Positions 42,454-51,668 are shown, numbered from the stretch's first letter. The stretch is 64,000 nucleotides of DNA from an uncultured Verrucomicrobiota bacterium (GCA_903907995.1 CAIVQH010000031.1:1-64000); one strand, 5' to 3'. Notes: generated from the letters alone by a model not told the origin. Numbers and translations are program-made.

Positions 42454-43531
42454 AACCGACCAGAAAACCCGGCCCACCGGCGGGAGCCATCCAATGCACG
42501 GCGACCGGCACCTCCGTGCCTTCCGGCACGACGCGCGGCTCCGCATCGGTGAACCCCACACACACCAGTGCCAGCCAGGTGCAAAAACCGACCACCCAGG
42601 TGCGGGCACCCGGCCGGTAGGTGGCAATGGCTCTCATCCGGTGGACCAAAGGCTCCAAATCATCCTGGGCGCTGCCGAGGATGCCGACCAGCGCCGGGCT
42701 GGCGATCGCTTCCGGCCGGCCGCCGACCCGTTCCAGCAGCTTGAGCAGGGTTTCGCCATACATGCGGCTCGCGTGGGGATGGGCGGCCAGCGCACAGGCA
42801 TCGCAGGCCTCCTCTCGGTCGGCCCGCAGCGAACGGGTGACCAGCCAGGCCAGCGGATTGAACCAGTGCAGGGTTTCCACGGCCGCCAGCACCCAGTTCA
42901 GGGCGATGTCGCTCCGGCGCAGGTGCGCCAGCTCATGCAGGAAAACCAGACGGAGTTCGTCGTGCGTGAGTTCATTGACCAGCCCGACCGGCAGCAGCAG
43001 CCGCGGGCGGAAAAAGCCGAGGAGGCATGGGCTCCTGATTTTCGACGACTCCAGGATCGCGACTGGAGTGGTCAAACCCGACACCTCCTTGCATCTGTTC
43101 AGGAGCCACCATGCCTCCCACGAATCCAACGGCTTCGCCTGGTAGCGCAACCAGACGGTCCACAGCCAGCCGACCAACACCCGGACGAGCAGGGCGGTGG
43201 CCACGCTCAGCCAGACCCAGCAGACCCAGGACTGTTCCAGCCACCGATAGGCCTGGCTGGAAAGCTCTTCCGGAAGCCAGAACGTGAAGGCTTCCGGCTG
43301 CGTCAGCCGCTGGGGTGCGGCAAAAAGGTTGAAAATGCTGACGGGGCTGGGCAGGGAGAACGGCCAGGCCAGCCGGACAATGACCAGCAGCCAGAGGCGG
43401 CAACGCCAGCGGGCTTCCAAATGGGGCCCTAGGAGGCGACAAACCATCCAGATGGCGACGGCCAATACGGAAGCCTGGACGGAGGATCGTCCAAGCTGGC
43501 CTAGAAAGTCGGCTAAGGGATCTGCAGACAT
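42452..43531 (-). CDS. BlaR1/MecR1-like M56 family membrane metallopeptidase
   Basis: 359 residues. Four hydrophobic helices: near residues 18-33, 45-70, 105-130 and a last one WVVGFCTWLALVCVGF near 310. The cytoplasmic zinc-peptidase domain has [18 protein letters not shown] and the downstream Glu in DREEACDACAL. No penicillin-binding sensor domain follows the last helix; only about 30 residues remain before a stop formed at the junction with the element at 42180-42453. It lies 44 bp downstream of a BlaI-type repressor gene in the usual order. It should cleave the repressor or another target when its signal arrives; without a sensor domain the signal is unknown. Confidence 0.85.
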   Translation of the reverse strand: MSADPLADFLGQLGRSSVQASVLAVAIWMVCRLLGPHLEARWRCRLWLLVIVRLAWPFSLPSPVSIFNLFAAPQRLTQPEAFTFWLPEELSSQAYRWLEQSWVCWVWLSVATALLVRVLVGWLWTVWLRYQAKPLDSWEAWWLLNRCKEVSGLTTPVAILESSKIRSPCLLGFFRPRLLLPVGLVNELTHDELRLVFLHELAHLRRSDIALNWVLAAVETLHWFNPLAWLVTRSLRADREEACDACALAAHPHASRMYGETLLKLLERVGGRPEAIASPALVGILGSAQDDLEPLVHRMRAIATYRPGARTWVVGFCTWLALVCVGFTDAEPRVVPEGTEVPVAVHWMAPAGGPGFLVG

Positions 43532-43575
43532 GGCGGCAGGGTGGTAGCCGCACTAAGCAAACGCCGGGCCAAAAG

Positions 43576-43947
43576 TTACTGCTCTTCCAGCACTTTTCGC
43601 AGTTCCTTGACCTGTTTGGGGGACAGCTTCCGGTGCTCCACAAAGTGGGCGACCATGGTCTGCAGGGAGCCGTCGAAAACCCGCTCCAAGAAGGAGGAAC
43701 TGGCGGCGTTGACGCAATCCCGCTCCCGGACCAGCGGCCGGTACACGTAGGCCCGACCGTCGAGGTCATAACCGAGGGCACCCTTCTTCACCAGACGGTT
43801 CAGCAGGGTTTTGGCGGTCACCGGATGCCAGGTCGGGTCCTCCTTGAGCAACTGGTCGATGATGTCGGCTGCGGTGACGGGGTTTTTGGCCCAGACCACC
43901 CGCATGATTTCCCATTCTGTTTCGGAGATACGTGGAAGATTGGCCAT
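43576..43947 (-). CDS. blaI: BlaI/MecI/CopY family transcriptional repressor
   Basis: 123 residues from the ATG at 43947 (MANLPRISETEWEIMRVVWA). A winged-helix domain has ISETEWEIMRVVWAKNPVTA, then WHPVTAKTLLNRLVKKGALG as recognition helix and wing YDLDGRAYVYRPLV. A C-terminal dimerisation helix region (FLERVFDGSLQTMVAHFVEH) follows. It would repress the operon until the M56 protease cuts it in the linker. A candidate promoter lies 39 bp upstream at 43986-44014. No beta-lactamase gene is visible here, so the regulated output may be elsewhere or unrelated to antibiotics. Confidence 0.88.
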   Translation of the reverse strand: MANLPRISETEWEIMRVVWAKNPVTAADIIDQLLKEDPTWHPVTAKTLLNRLVKKGALGYDLDGRAYVYRPLVRERDCVNAASSSFLERVFDGSLQTMVAHFVEHRKLSPKQVKELRKVLEEQ

Positions 43948-43985
43948 AGAGCGTCGGAATGTGGTTACGGCTGTGAACTGATGGA

Positions 43986-44014
43986 CGTTTATGCCCGTGA
44001 ACACGCGTTGTCAA
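43986..44014 (-). promoter_or_regulatory. Promoter of the blaI-M56 operon with candidate operator
   Basis: On the minus strand, a perfect -35 TTGACA (44014-44009) is followed after 17 bp by TAAACG (43991-43986), a moderate -10. The dyad-like ACAACGCGTGT overlaps the end of the -35 and resembles the ACA/TGT core of BlaI-type operators, though the spacing is not the classical TACAnnTGTA. Confidence 0.5.
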
Positions 44015-44071
44015 CAGCGACTTGGCAGGAACTCGCAAAAGCCTCCCACCATCATCCCGCCGCCGGCAATC

Positions 44072-45478
44072 CTAGCGGACCGGTAACAGGCTGTAGGCCA
44101 ATAGGGAAAAGCCCATTCCGGCCAGACCGACGATGGTTTCACAGACGGTCCACGTCCGCAGCGTCTGCCCCACGCTCAATCCCAGGCAGTCCTTCACGAT
44201 CCAGAAGCCGGAATCGTTCAGGTGCGACAGGAACAGCGAGCCGCAGCCGATGGCCACGATGATCAGCGCGATATGGTTCGGGGTGAGCTCGGGATGCAGC
44301 AGCAGCACCGGCACCAGCAGGCCGGAAGCCGTCGTGATTGCCACTGTGGCCGAACCGGTCGCCACCCGGATGAAGGACGAGACCAGCCAACCGTAAAGCA
44401 ATGGCGACAGATGGGCCTCCTGCCCCGCCCGGCCGATGGATTCGGCCACGCCGCTGTCCCGCAGCACCCGGGCGAAGCCACCGCCGCCACCGACCACCAA
44501 AATCGTCATGCCCACGGTGCCAATGCACTGCTCGGTGAATTTCCACACCTCGGCGCGCGTGTAGCCGCAGCCCGTCCCCAACGACCACGCGGCGAAGAGC
44601 ACCGCCAACAGGAGGGCGATGGTCGGGTTTCCGATAAAACTGGCCGTCTCCCGGATCGAGTTGCCCTTGGGCAGGACCAGTTCCGCCACCGTGGCCAGCA
44701 GCATCAGGCCAACCGGCAGCAGGATGGAAAACAGGGTCAGCCAGAAGCCGGGCGGCCGGAAGCCGGCGGCGGCAGATTTGGTCTTCGGCGGCATCGGGGG
44801 CGGGTTGGCCGTGATTTTTCCAGAAATCAGCTTCGCGTACAGTGGTCCTGCCACCGCCGCCGTGGGGATTCCAATGACAAAACCCCAGATCAGTACCAGC
44901 CCCATGTTGGCCTTCAGCGCCTCCACCGCCACCACCGGACCGGGATGCGGCGGCATCACACCGTGCATCACGGACAGGCAGGAAAGCAACGGGAGCGTGA
45001 GCCGCAGGAAGGGCTGCTTGGTCTCATGGGTGAGGGTGAGCAGGATCGGCAGCAATAACACCAAACCCACTGCGAACCAGGTGGTTAGACCAATGGCCAG
45101 CGCCAGCGCCATGATGCACCACTGGATGCGGTTCGCGCCGAAGAAGGCGGCGAAGCGCTTGGCCAGAACCTCGGCTCCACCCGACTCGGCCAGCAATCGC
45201 CCCAGCATCGTGCCGAAGCCGATGACCGCCGCGATGCCGCCCATGGTTGCCCCCAGACCGTCGGAAAAGGACTTGGCGATCGCCAGGACCGTGTAGGGCG
45301 ATTCCTTGCCGCCCGCGTCCTTCAGCATCTGCCCCATCGCCACCGCGCCGCCGCCGACAATCAGCGAGGCCAGCAGCAGCGCGATGAAGGCGTTGACCTT
45401 GTAGCGCGTGATGAGCAGGACCAGCGTGCCAATCGCAAGTAAGGCCAGCGCAATGAGTTTCCAATCGGCGGCATTCAT
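44072..45478 (-). CDS. GntP family gluconate/organic-acid permease
   Basis: 468 residues from the ATG at 45478 (MNAADWKLIALALLAIGTLV). About 12-14 hydrophobic helices. GntP-family features: DGLGATMGGIAAVIGFGTML, LLESGGAEVLAKRF-like LLAESGGAEVLAKR, VMPPHPGPVVAVEALKANMG, a RVATGSATVAITTASGL segment and SHLNDSGFWIVKDCLGLSVG near the C-terminus. It imports gluconate or a related sugar acid with protons across the inner membrane. No gluconate kinase or dehydrogenase is adjacent, so the substrate is open. Confidence 0.88.
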   Translation of the reverse strand: MNAADWKLIALALLAIGTLVLLITRYKVNAFIALLLASLIVGGGAVAMGQMLKDAGGKESPYTVLAIAKSFSDGLGATMGGIAAVIGFGTMLGRLLAESGGAEVLAKRFAAFFGANRIQWCIMALALAIGLTTWFAVGLVLLLPILLTLTHETKQPFLRLTLPLLSCLSVMHGVMPPHPGPVVAVEALKANMGLVLIWGFVIGIPTAAVAGPLYAKLISGKITANPPPMPPKTKSAAAGFRPPGFWLTLFSILLPVGLMLLATVAELVLPKGNSIRETASFIGNPTIALLLAVLFAAWSLGTGCGYTRAEVWKFTEQCIGTVGMTILVVGGGGGFARVLRDSGVAESIGRAGQEAHLSPLLYGWLVSSFIRVATGSATVAITTASGLLVPVLLLHPELTPNHIALIIVAIGCGSLFLSHLNDSGFWIVKDCLGLSVGQTLRTWTVCETIVGLAGMGFSLLAYSLLPVR

Positions 45479-45591
45479 GGTGAACGCCGCCAGCGTGGCA
45501 TGACACTTCCCCGAGGGGAAGCCCGGTGAACGCCAAGCAATGATCTTCAGGGGGATCGTTCCCTGGCCCAACGGCCGGCTGGCTGGCAGGA

Positions 45592-47076
45592 CTACTCGAC
45601 CGCCGGCGGCAGGCGCAGGGTCGCATCCAGCGGTGGCATGTCCGGCAACTCCTTGGACGTGTTTGCAATGCCGAGCTTTTGCAGGCGTTCCCCCGAGGGT
45701 CTCACGCGTGACTCATAGCTGCCGACCGCCTGGTTGAAGGCCTTGTTGGCAGACTCCAGGCCGCCGCGAATGTTCTCGAGATATTTGGCGAACACGACGA
45801 CGCGCTCAAAAAGCTCCTGCGCCGCCGTCGCGATCTTCTGCGCGTTTTCCGTCTGCGACTGGTGCTGCCAGCTGACGGAGACCGACCGCAACAGCGCGAT
45901 CAAGGAGGCCGGCGTGGCGAGCAAAATCCGTCGCTCCGCCGCCCACACAATGAGATTGGGATCACCTTCCAGCGCCGCGCTGAAGAGGGATTCTGCCGGC
46001 AGGAACAGCACCACATAATCCAACGCGTTGGAAAATGCCTTAGGATAATCGCGGTCCGCCAGTTCCTTGATGGTGTCACGCAATTTCTTCGCATGTGCCG
46101 CCAGCGCGTCCGCCCGCTTGGTCCCGTCGGCCTCGTTGAGGGCGTTCAGGAAATCGAGGTCGGGCACCTTGGAATCCACGATGATGAAGCGGTCGCCCGG
46201 CAGCTTCACAATGAGATCCGGCTTGCGGTCCCCTTCCTGCACCTGCTCGGTGAAATCGCAGTGCGCGCTGAGTCCCGCCGCCTCGACCACGCGCCGCAGC
46301 GTTTCCTCGCCCCAGCGCCCGCGTGCCTGGTTGCTCGACAGCACCACGCGCAACCGCTGCGTCTCGCCCGAAAGCGTCAGACTTTGCGCCGCCAGCCCGT
46401 CCAGCTGCTGCTTCACCTGCCCCAGCACATCGGTCTGCTGGGCCTCGGCCTGCTGCAACCGCTGCTGGTAGGCCCGCAACTGCTCCTCCAGCGGCTTCAC
46501 CAGCGCCGCGACGCTCTCCTGCCGCTGCGCCAGATCGCCCGAGGCCGTGGCCTGAAACTTGGCAAACGTCTCGTTGGCCAGCCGCAGAAACTCCGGGGTG
46601 TTCGCGCTGAGGGCCTCGGCGGCCAGCGCCTTGAACTGATCGCGCAGCACCTGCAGCGCCCGGTCGTTTGCGGCGCGCAGTTCCACAAGCTGCTCGGCGC
46701 GCTTCTGCGCGTCCGCCCGCGCCACGGCCAGCTCTGTGTCCTGGCTGGCCAGCCGTTCCCTTACGCTGGTGAGCTGCTGCCCCGCAGCCGCCGCCTCCAT
46801 GGTCCGCGCGGACGCCAGCTGTTCCGCCGCGCTCCGGCTGGCTTCCGCCGCCGCCTTGGCCGCGCCGGCCTCGGAGGCGGCGGCACGGATGGAAATCAGT
46901 TCCGTTTCGCGCGCCGCGAGTTGCGTGCGCAGCTCGCTTTCGACCCGGGTGTCCGGCACGCCCTTTTTCAGGGCGCGCAACAACCAGCCTAGCACAACTC
47001 CGATCAGGAGTCCGAGCACGATGCAGACGATGCGTTCAACCAGCACGTCCTGAGTGACGGTCGGGGCCAATGCCAT
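45592..47076 (-). CDS. rmuC: DNA recombination protein RmuC
   Basis: 494 residues from the ATG at 47076. An N-terminal membrane anchor (IVCIVLGLLIGVVLGWLL) is followed by a long coiled coil rich in Ala/Gln/Glu (about 40-220). The PD-(D/E)XK nuclease-like RmuC domain follows: QARGRWGEETLRRVVEAAGL, PDLIVKLPGDRFIIVDSKVP, DYVVLFLPAESLFSAAL, ILLATPASLIALLRSV and VGSYESRVRPSGERL. RmuC limits inversions and other rearrangements at short inverted repeats in E. coli, which is notable next to a genome segment full of such repeats. Monocistronic as far as visible. Confidence 0.9.
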   Translation of the reverse strand: MALAPTVTQDVLVERIVCIVLGLLIGVVLGWLLRALKKGVPDTRVESELRTQLAARETELISIRAAASEAGAAKAAAEASRSAAEQLASARTMEAAAAGQQLTSVRERLASQDTELAVARADAQKRAEQLVELRAANDRALQVLRDQFKALAAEALSANTPEFLRLANETFAKFQATASGDLAQRQESVAALVKPLEEQLRAYQQRLQQAEAQQTDVLGQVKQQLDGLAAQSLTLSGETQRLRVVLSSNQARGRWGEETLRRVVEAAGLSAHCDFTEQVQEGDRKPDLIVKLPGDRFIIVDSKVPDLDFLNALNEADGTKRADALAAHAKKLRDTIKELADRDYPKAFSNALDYVVLFLPAESLFSAALEGDPNLIVWAAERRILLATPASLIALLRSVSVSWQHQSQTENAQKIATAAQELFERVVVFAKYLENIRGGLESANKAFNQAVGSYESRVRPSGERLQKLGIANTSKELPDMPPLDATLRLPPAVE

Positions 47077-47231
47077 CGCAATGCAAAAGTTCGCGTGCTG
47101 AAAACTGGACGGCGTTGTCTTGGTTGAACGCCGTTGAGCCGTCCCGGTCTGAGCACAGCCACCCGAAAATCCAGCTCGCCAGCCGGAGTCCGGGCTGGCC
47201 GTAATCACACTGATCTAACTAGGAGTCTGAT

Positions 47232-49730
47232 ATGTCGTTAACCAGCCGCCTTCTTCCCGTGGTGACTTTATGCGTCGGTGTCACGGCCGGCGTGGTGATG
47301 ACTCGCAAATCAGCATCTTCCCTACCGGCCGCCCCGTCCATTCAGGGCAGCACCAACCTGACAGAAGGCAGCCCGAAGTCCGGCACCAAACCCGCGCCGC
47401 CCGCGACCTTTGCCATGATGGCGGCGGAGATTGAGGCCCGGATGCGCAAGGCCATGGCGGCGCCGGGAAACCGGCGTTGGCGCCTGATGCAGCAGCTGGT
47501 GTTGCAGTTGCGGCCGGAGGAATTCGCCGCCGCGCTGGCGGCCGCCGAGCGATTGCCCCGGAACGAACGGTATAATTTTCGATCCCAAATCCTGGAACGC
47601 TGGGCCGAGGTGGATCCGCAGGCGGTGCTGGCGCAGGCCGACACCACAAAAAACCGCTGGGAACGGCAGAACGCGCGAAGCAGCGCCCTGCGCGAATGGG
47701 GGCGCACCGATGTGGACGCCGCCATGCAGTGGGCCCGCGATCACTCGACGGGCAGCGAGCAGCGCCAGCTCATCGCCGCCGCCATCGGCGGGCTCGCACA
47801 GAGCGATCCCGACCGCGCCTTGAAACTCATGGAGGCATTGCCCCCGGGACAGCAACGGACGGTGCGCCAGAGCGTCGTGTCAGCCCTGGCGGAGATTGAT
47901 CCCTCGCGCGCCGCCGATCTGGCGCTGAAATATGCGCGTTCGTCCCGTTACGGCTACGGTGGACCGGATGAGAGCCAGCTGGGCGAAGTGCTCGGCACCT
48001 GGATGCGCAAGGATTCCGCCGGCGCGCTCGCCTGGCTCCAAGGCCAGCCGGAATCCGTCCGTCGGAAACAGGCGGTGCTACAGGCCATCGAACAGGCAGC
48101 CGGCTCCGCGCCCGAGGCCGCGCTGCAGATGGTGGGGTTGCTTCCGGCCGGCCAGAAGCGCGACGAAGCCCTCGGTAATGTTCTCCGCCAACTCGCCGAT
48201 TCGGATGCCGATGCCATGCAGCGCTGGCTGATCGCGCAACCGGAAGGCAAGGACCGCACCCGTGGTCAGATCGCCCTGGCCGGCAGCCTGGTGGCGACCG
48301 ATCCGCTGCGGGCGACGCAACTGCTCCAGAATCTCAAGGGCCTCAGCAACAACGACCGCTGGGCCTTCCAAAACGTGGCGCGCGAATATGCCCAGCGTGA
48401 TCCCCAGGCCGCCCTCGCCTGGGCGCAATCGCTCACCGACGTGCAGTCGCGTGATCAGGCCGTCAATGGCGCCCTCGCCGGCTGGGCGGGGGACAAGCCC
48501 GAGGAGGCCGCCAGTTTCGCGCTGGGCCTCCCTTCCGGGCGGGCCAAAAACCAGGCCATCGCCCAGCTCGCCCAGGCCTGGGCCGAAGCCGATCCGGAGG
48601 CGGCCTTGTCGTGGTTGAAACAGGTGCCGAACGTGACCGCGCAGCGCGAGGCGATGCAGCAGATCATCTGGAACGTCGCCCAATCCCGCCCCGATCTCGC
48701 CGCGGATGTCATCAGTTCGATGCCGAACGGCCAGACCCAGCTCGACAGCTATCGCCAGCTGGCCGAACGCTGGGCGGATTCGGATCCCGACGCCGCCGTC
48801 GAATGGGCACGCGGGCTGAAGGACACCAAAAGCCGGGACGAGGCCCTAAAAGCCCTCTCCTGGCGCTGGGCCGATACGGATGCCAAAGGCGCGGCCGAAT
48901 ATGCGCGCGATCTCCCTCCCGGAGAACTGCGGACGCAGCTGCTCACTTCGGCCGCCGGACAATGGGCCTGGAAGGACCCCAAGGAAGCCGCCGATTTCGC
49001 CCTGTCACTGCCGGCCGACGCTTCCCGTCAGAGCCTCCTGGAAAACATCGCCTCCGGCTGGAGCGGCCAGGATCCCAAAGCCGCCGCCGAATTTGCCGCC
49101 AAGCTCCCCGCCGGGGCGGCGCAGGATGCCGTCTATAAGCGAGTCGCGGGGGCCTGGGCGAACCAGGACCCGCAGGATGCCCTGAACTGGGCCAACTCGC
49201 TGACCTCCACCAGCGCGCGGTCGGGCGCCTTGGAAAGTGTGCTGGCTGTCTGGGCCCGACAATCGCCGCAGGATGCCGCCGCCTATGTGTCCCAGCTGCA
49301 GGCCGGCGCCGGCCTCGAGGGCGGCGTGAAGTCCGTGGTGGCCGGGCTGGCCGCCACCGATCCCGCCTATGCCGCGAAGTGGGTGGATCAGTTTCCGGCA
49401 GGCCAGATGCGCGATGACGCCCAAAATGCCATCATCGGCCGCTGGGCGGGCGATGACGCCGCCGCCGCCGCTGCGTGGCTGAACACGCTGCCCGACGGCA
49501 AAGGCCGCCAGGACGCCGTGGAGACTTTTGTAAATCAGGTAACCAGCCAGCAGCCCGACCTCGCCTGGGCGTGGGCTTCGACGCTGACGAGCCCGGACCT
49601 GCGCGACCGCGCCCTCGAAAACTCCGCGAAAAACTGGCTCAAGGTGGATGAAACGGCCGCCCGGGCGGCCATCGACCAGTCGGGCCTGCCGGACGACGTC
49701 AAAAAACGGCTGCTCCAACCTGGTGGTTAA
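47232..49730 (+). CDS. Exported or anchored protein of about 22 tandem helical repeats
   Basis: 832 residues with a strong ribosome-binding site (AGGAG 47221-47225, six bases before ATG). The N-terminus has one hydrophobic segment (LLPVVTLCVGVTAGVVM), a signal anchor or signal peptide. The rest is about 22 repeats of 32-33 residues, each running approximately W-A-x-x-D-P-x-x-A-x-x-W-A-x-x-L-P-x-G-x-x-R-x-x-A. Examples are WADSDPDAAVEWARGL, WAWKDPKEAADFALSLPA and WANQDPQDALNWANSL. The two-helix unit predicts an alpha-solenoid similar in shape to TPR/Sel1/HEAT arrays but with its own signature. I do not recognise a named family. A periplasmic scaffold or binding role is a reasonable guess only. 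Confidence 0.85.
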   Translation: MSLTSRLLPVVTLCVGVTAGVVMTRKSASSLPAAPSIQGSTNLTEGSPKSGTKPAPPATFAMMAAEIEARMRKAMAAPGNRRWRLMQQLVLQLRPEEFAAALAAAERLPRNERYNFRSQILERWAEVDPQAVLAQADTTKNRWERQNARSSALREWGRTDVDAAMQWARDHSTGSEQRQLIAAAIGGLAQSDPDRALKLMEALPPGQQRTVRQSVVSALAEIDPSRAADLALKYARSSRYGYGGPDESQLGEVLGTWMRKDSAGALAWLQGQPESVRRKQAVLQAIEQAAGSAPEAALQMVGLLPAGQKRDEALGNVLRQLADSDADAMQRWLIAQPEGKDRTRGQIALAGSLVATDPLRATQLLQNLKGLSNNDRWAFQNVAREYAQRDPQAALAWAQSLTDVQSRDQAVNGALAGWAGDKPEEAASFALGLPSGRAKNQAIAQLAQAWAEADPEAALSWLKQVPNVTAQREAMQQIIWNVAQSRPDLAADVISSMPNGQTQLDSYRQLAERWADSDPDAAVEWARGLKDTKSRDEALKALSWRWADTDAKGAAEYARDLPPGELRTQLLTSAAGQWAWKDPKEAADFALSLPADASRQSLLENIASGWSGQDPKAAAEFAAKLPAGAAQDAVYKRVAGAWANQDPQDALNWANSLTSTSARSGALESVLAVWARQSPQDAAAYVSQLQAGAGLEGGVKSVVAGLAATDPAYAAKWVDQFPAGQMRDDAQNAIIGRWAGDDAAAAAAWLNTLPDGKGRQDAVETFVNQVTSQQPDLAWAWASTLTSPDLRDRALENSAKNWLKVDETAARAAIDQSGLPDDVKKRLLQPGG

Positions 49731-49944
49731 GCCCGGAAGCCGCGCGTAAGGCTTCCGATGGCGGCTTGTTTCAATCTGCGCTCAGACGGCAAACCTCCAG
49801 CCGCAGTTTGCAACCATTGCACAGCAAGTCTCTGGGACGGTTTCACGCACGAACCCAAGCAATCATTGGGAAAATGCCGGCTGCACTTGACCAAGCGCTG
49901 TTGGCATCCGTCATGCAAGAAGCGGCGGAGCTCCATCATTTGCG

Positions 49945-50238
49945 ATGAAAACTACCTGCGTCATTGTGCCTTGGCCTCAAGGCCTCCACCTCCGCCCAGC
50001 CGCCCGCCTCGCCCGTATGGCCCAGGGGTTCAGTTCAAACATTCATCTGCAGTTCGATTCCATGGTCGCCGACGCCCGCAGCGCCTTGAGCCTCCTCCTG
50101 CTCAGCGCCAGCCCAGGAACGACCCTGAATCTGAGCGTGGTCGGGGAGGATGAGCATGAGGCCATGGCCGCTTTGGAACATTTCTTTTCCGGGCCGGAAA
50201 CCGAAGAGCCGGAAGAACAGCCAGGCAAGACTGCCTAA
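49945..50238 (+). CDS. HPr-like phosphocarrier protein
   Basis: 97 residues. GLHLRPAARLARMAQ contains the phospho-acceptor His at residue 15 with the canonical Gly-Leu-His-X-Arg-Pro context. Residue 46, in ADARSALSLLLL, is a serine at the regulatory site phosphorylated by HPr kinase. The ending DEHEAMAALEHFF is the usual last helix, followed by an acidic 15-residue tail not found in classical HPr. It would pass phosphate from enzyme I to PTS or regulatory targets. No enzyme I, EII or HPr kinase is in this window. It is separated from the solenoid gene by 214 bp with no recognisable gene. Confidence 0.87.
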   Translation: MKTTCVIVPWPQGLHLRPAARLARMAQGFSSNIHLQFDSMVADARSALSLLLLSASPGTTLNLSVVGEDEHEAMAALEHFFSGPETEEPEEQPGKTA

Positions 50239-50249
50239 AAGCCCACCCC

Positions 50250-50975
50250 TCAGTGCTGCGGCAGATGGGTCCCGGCCAAAGCCGCCTTGATGAGGGTGCG
50301 GGCATAAGCGTGGTCCGCGCTTACGGGAGTGGTGAAACTCATCCCGCGTCGCCAATTCTCCGGCGCCTCGGGGTGAAATCCGCAGAGGATCACCCAGCCT
50401 TTTCCGCAGGTTCCCTGAACCACCGCCGCCGTTCCGTCCGGATATTTAGCCACCGGCGCGCCCCAGCCGGTAAATTGCGGACCATCCTCCCAATACTGCT
50501 CCAGCGTGGGCGAACCGGCACCGGTGATCGGCACAGCGGCCTTATGAATGCCCCGGTTCACCACCCCATAAAACCCGAACCGCACACCGTCGGTCAGGTT
50601 CACGCTGTTGTGGCCGGTCTCTCCGGCCAGCAGCCCGCCCGCGCAGATTCCCAGATAGTTCATCCCCTGCTGCACGGCATGGCGGACATTGGCGGTCGCG
50701 TTCGTCGTCAGGCGGTCGCCGATGGTGAGGTAATTCCCACCGGGGATGATCAACAGCTTGTATGCCGAAAGCTGGGCTTCGCTCAGGCCATCCAATTCCT
50801 TCGAATTTGCGGTCGCATAGCCGAGCTTGGCGTCTCTCAGGATCGCCTCCACCGCCTTGACGTCATTGGGCGATGCACCGGTGCCATTGAACAGCAGGAT
50901 TGGCGGAGGAGCTTTCGGCACCGCGGGCGTGCAGCCGGTCAGGATAAGCAAAACTGGGAGGAAAAATCGGGCCAT
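50250..50975 (-). CDS. Lipoprotein with biotin-protein-ligase N-terminal (BPL_N) amidotransferase-like domain
   Basis: 241 residues from the ATG at 50975, chosen because it puts a lipoprotein signal at the start (MARFFLPVLLILTGC, lipobox LTGC). The domain resembles class I glutamine-amidotransferase-like BPL_N proteins: LLFNGTGASPNDVKAVEAIL, LLIIPGGNYLTIGDRL and the nucleophile-elbow YLGICAGGLLAG with Cys. The catalytic role in this family is unsettled. The gene converges on HPr, whose stop is 11 bp away. The start codon lies in the loop of an 11-bp perfect hairpin (50961-50988). Confidence 0.78.
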   Translation of the reverse strand: MARFFLPVLLILTGCTPAVPKAPPPILLFNGTGASPNDVKAVEAILRDAKLGYATANSKELDGLSEAQLSAYKLLIIPGGNYLTIGDRLTTNATANVRHAVQQGMNYLGICAGGLLAGETGHNSVNLTDGVRFGFYGVVNRGIHKAAVPITGAGSPTLEQYWEDGPQFTGWGAPVAKYPDGTAAVVQGTCGKGWVILCGFHPEAPENWRRGMSFTTPVSADHAYARTLIKAALAGTHLPQH

Positions 50976-50988
50976 TACCCGATTTTTC
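50961..50988 (-). promoter_or_regulatory. Hairpin enclosing the lipoprotein start codon
   Basis: Perfect 11-bp inverted repeat GAAAAATCGGG (50961-50971) with CCCGATTTTTC (50978-50988). On the minus transcript the six-base loop is UAAUGG, containing the AUG. Such a structure would present or hide the start codon and suggests translational control, although a coincidence of a palindrome cannot be excluded. Confidence 0.55.
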
Positions 50989-51227
50989 ACTGAGGTTGCC
51001 CACCGAAGACAACACAGCGCCACGCAAGCGAGGGAGATCACCGGCCAACCGCGCCTGGTTTCGTTTGTATCCACGGTGAGCTGAGTTTGTCGGTCGGTTT
51101 CGCCAGCGGACAGAGCCCCGTGCGATTCACGCCATACGCTCTTCAAAGTCCCTGAAAGCCGAGCCGCCAGCAAGCATGGCACGCCGCGACCACCCTTTCG
51201 CCGGGCCGCAGTTCAGGCAATTGTCTT

Positions 51228-51668
51228 TCATCGGTATTGCCGGTTCACCAGAAGATTGCCCAGAAATTGGAACCCCAGTGCTACAGCGAATGTCCCTTCC
51301 CAGCCCAAGCCATCATGGAGCCTTGGCAGGTGGATTCCTTGGGTGCCCAGCAGGCTGATGGCCGTGGCCACGAACACGGTCGCGGTCGTCGCAAAGAGGG
51401 AAGCCTCCAGTTGCATGCGCCGCTGCATTTCATCCATGCCCCGGATCCAGCGTGCGAGGCCCCGCACATAGAAGAGGCTTGGGGCCAGGGGGGAGAGCGC
51501 AATCGCCGAGCGCAAGAACACGCTCCAATCGGGATGCTGCGCGAGCCACCAACGCGCCAGCAGCGTGGTCAGCAATGCCACCAACGCCCAGAGATTCAGC
51601 TTCACATCTGCCAGGAACGGATAAGGCCGCCCCGGCGACACCGCTTCGGGTAACAGAGTTTTATTCAC
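51228..51668 (-). CDS. Membrane protein of unknown function behind tandem operators
   Basis: 146 residues from a GTG at 51668; the upstream in-frame ATG at 51698 lies inside the operators and is unlikely to be used. About four hydrophobic helices: LNLWALVALLTTLLARWW, AIALSPLAPSLFYV, SLFATTATVFVATAISLL and FAVALGFQFLGNLL. The cytoplasmic loop GMDEMQRRMQLEAS is characteristic of a family of small membrane proteins often encoded beside a helix-turn-helix regulator. No such regulator is adjacent here. The two dyads at 51678-51715 suggest it is nevertheless controlled by one. Confidence 0.72.
   Translation of the reverse strand: MNKTLLPEAVSPGRPYPFLADVKLNLWALVALLTTLLARWWLAQHPDWSVFLRSAIALSPLAPSLFYVRGLARWIRGMDEMQRRMQLEASLFATTATVFVATAISLLGTQGIHLPRLHDGLGWEGTFAVALGFQFLGNLLVNRQYR

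Noticed and set aside
49758-49944. Small gene between the solenoid protein and HPr
   Set aside because: The frame runs into the HPr gene in a different phase and has no recognisable features; only a hairpin GGAAGCC/GGCTTCC (about 49736-49757) is visible.
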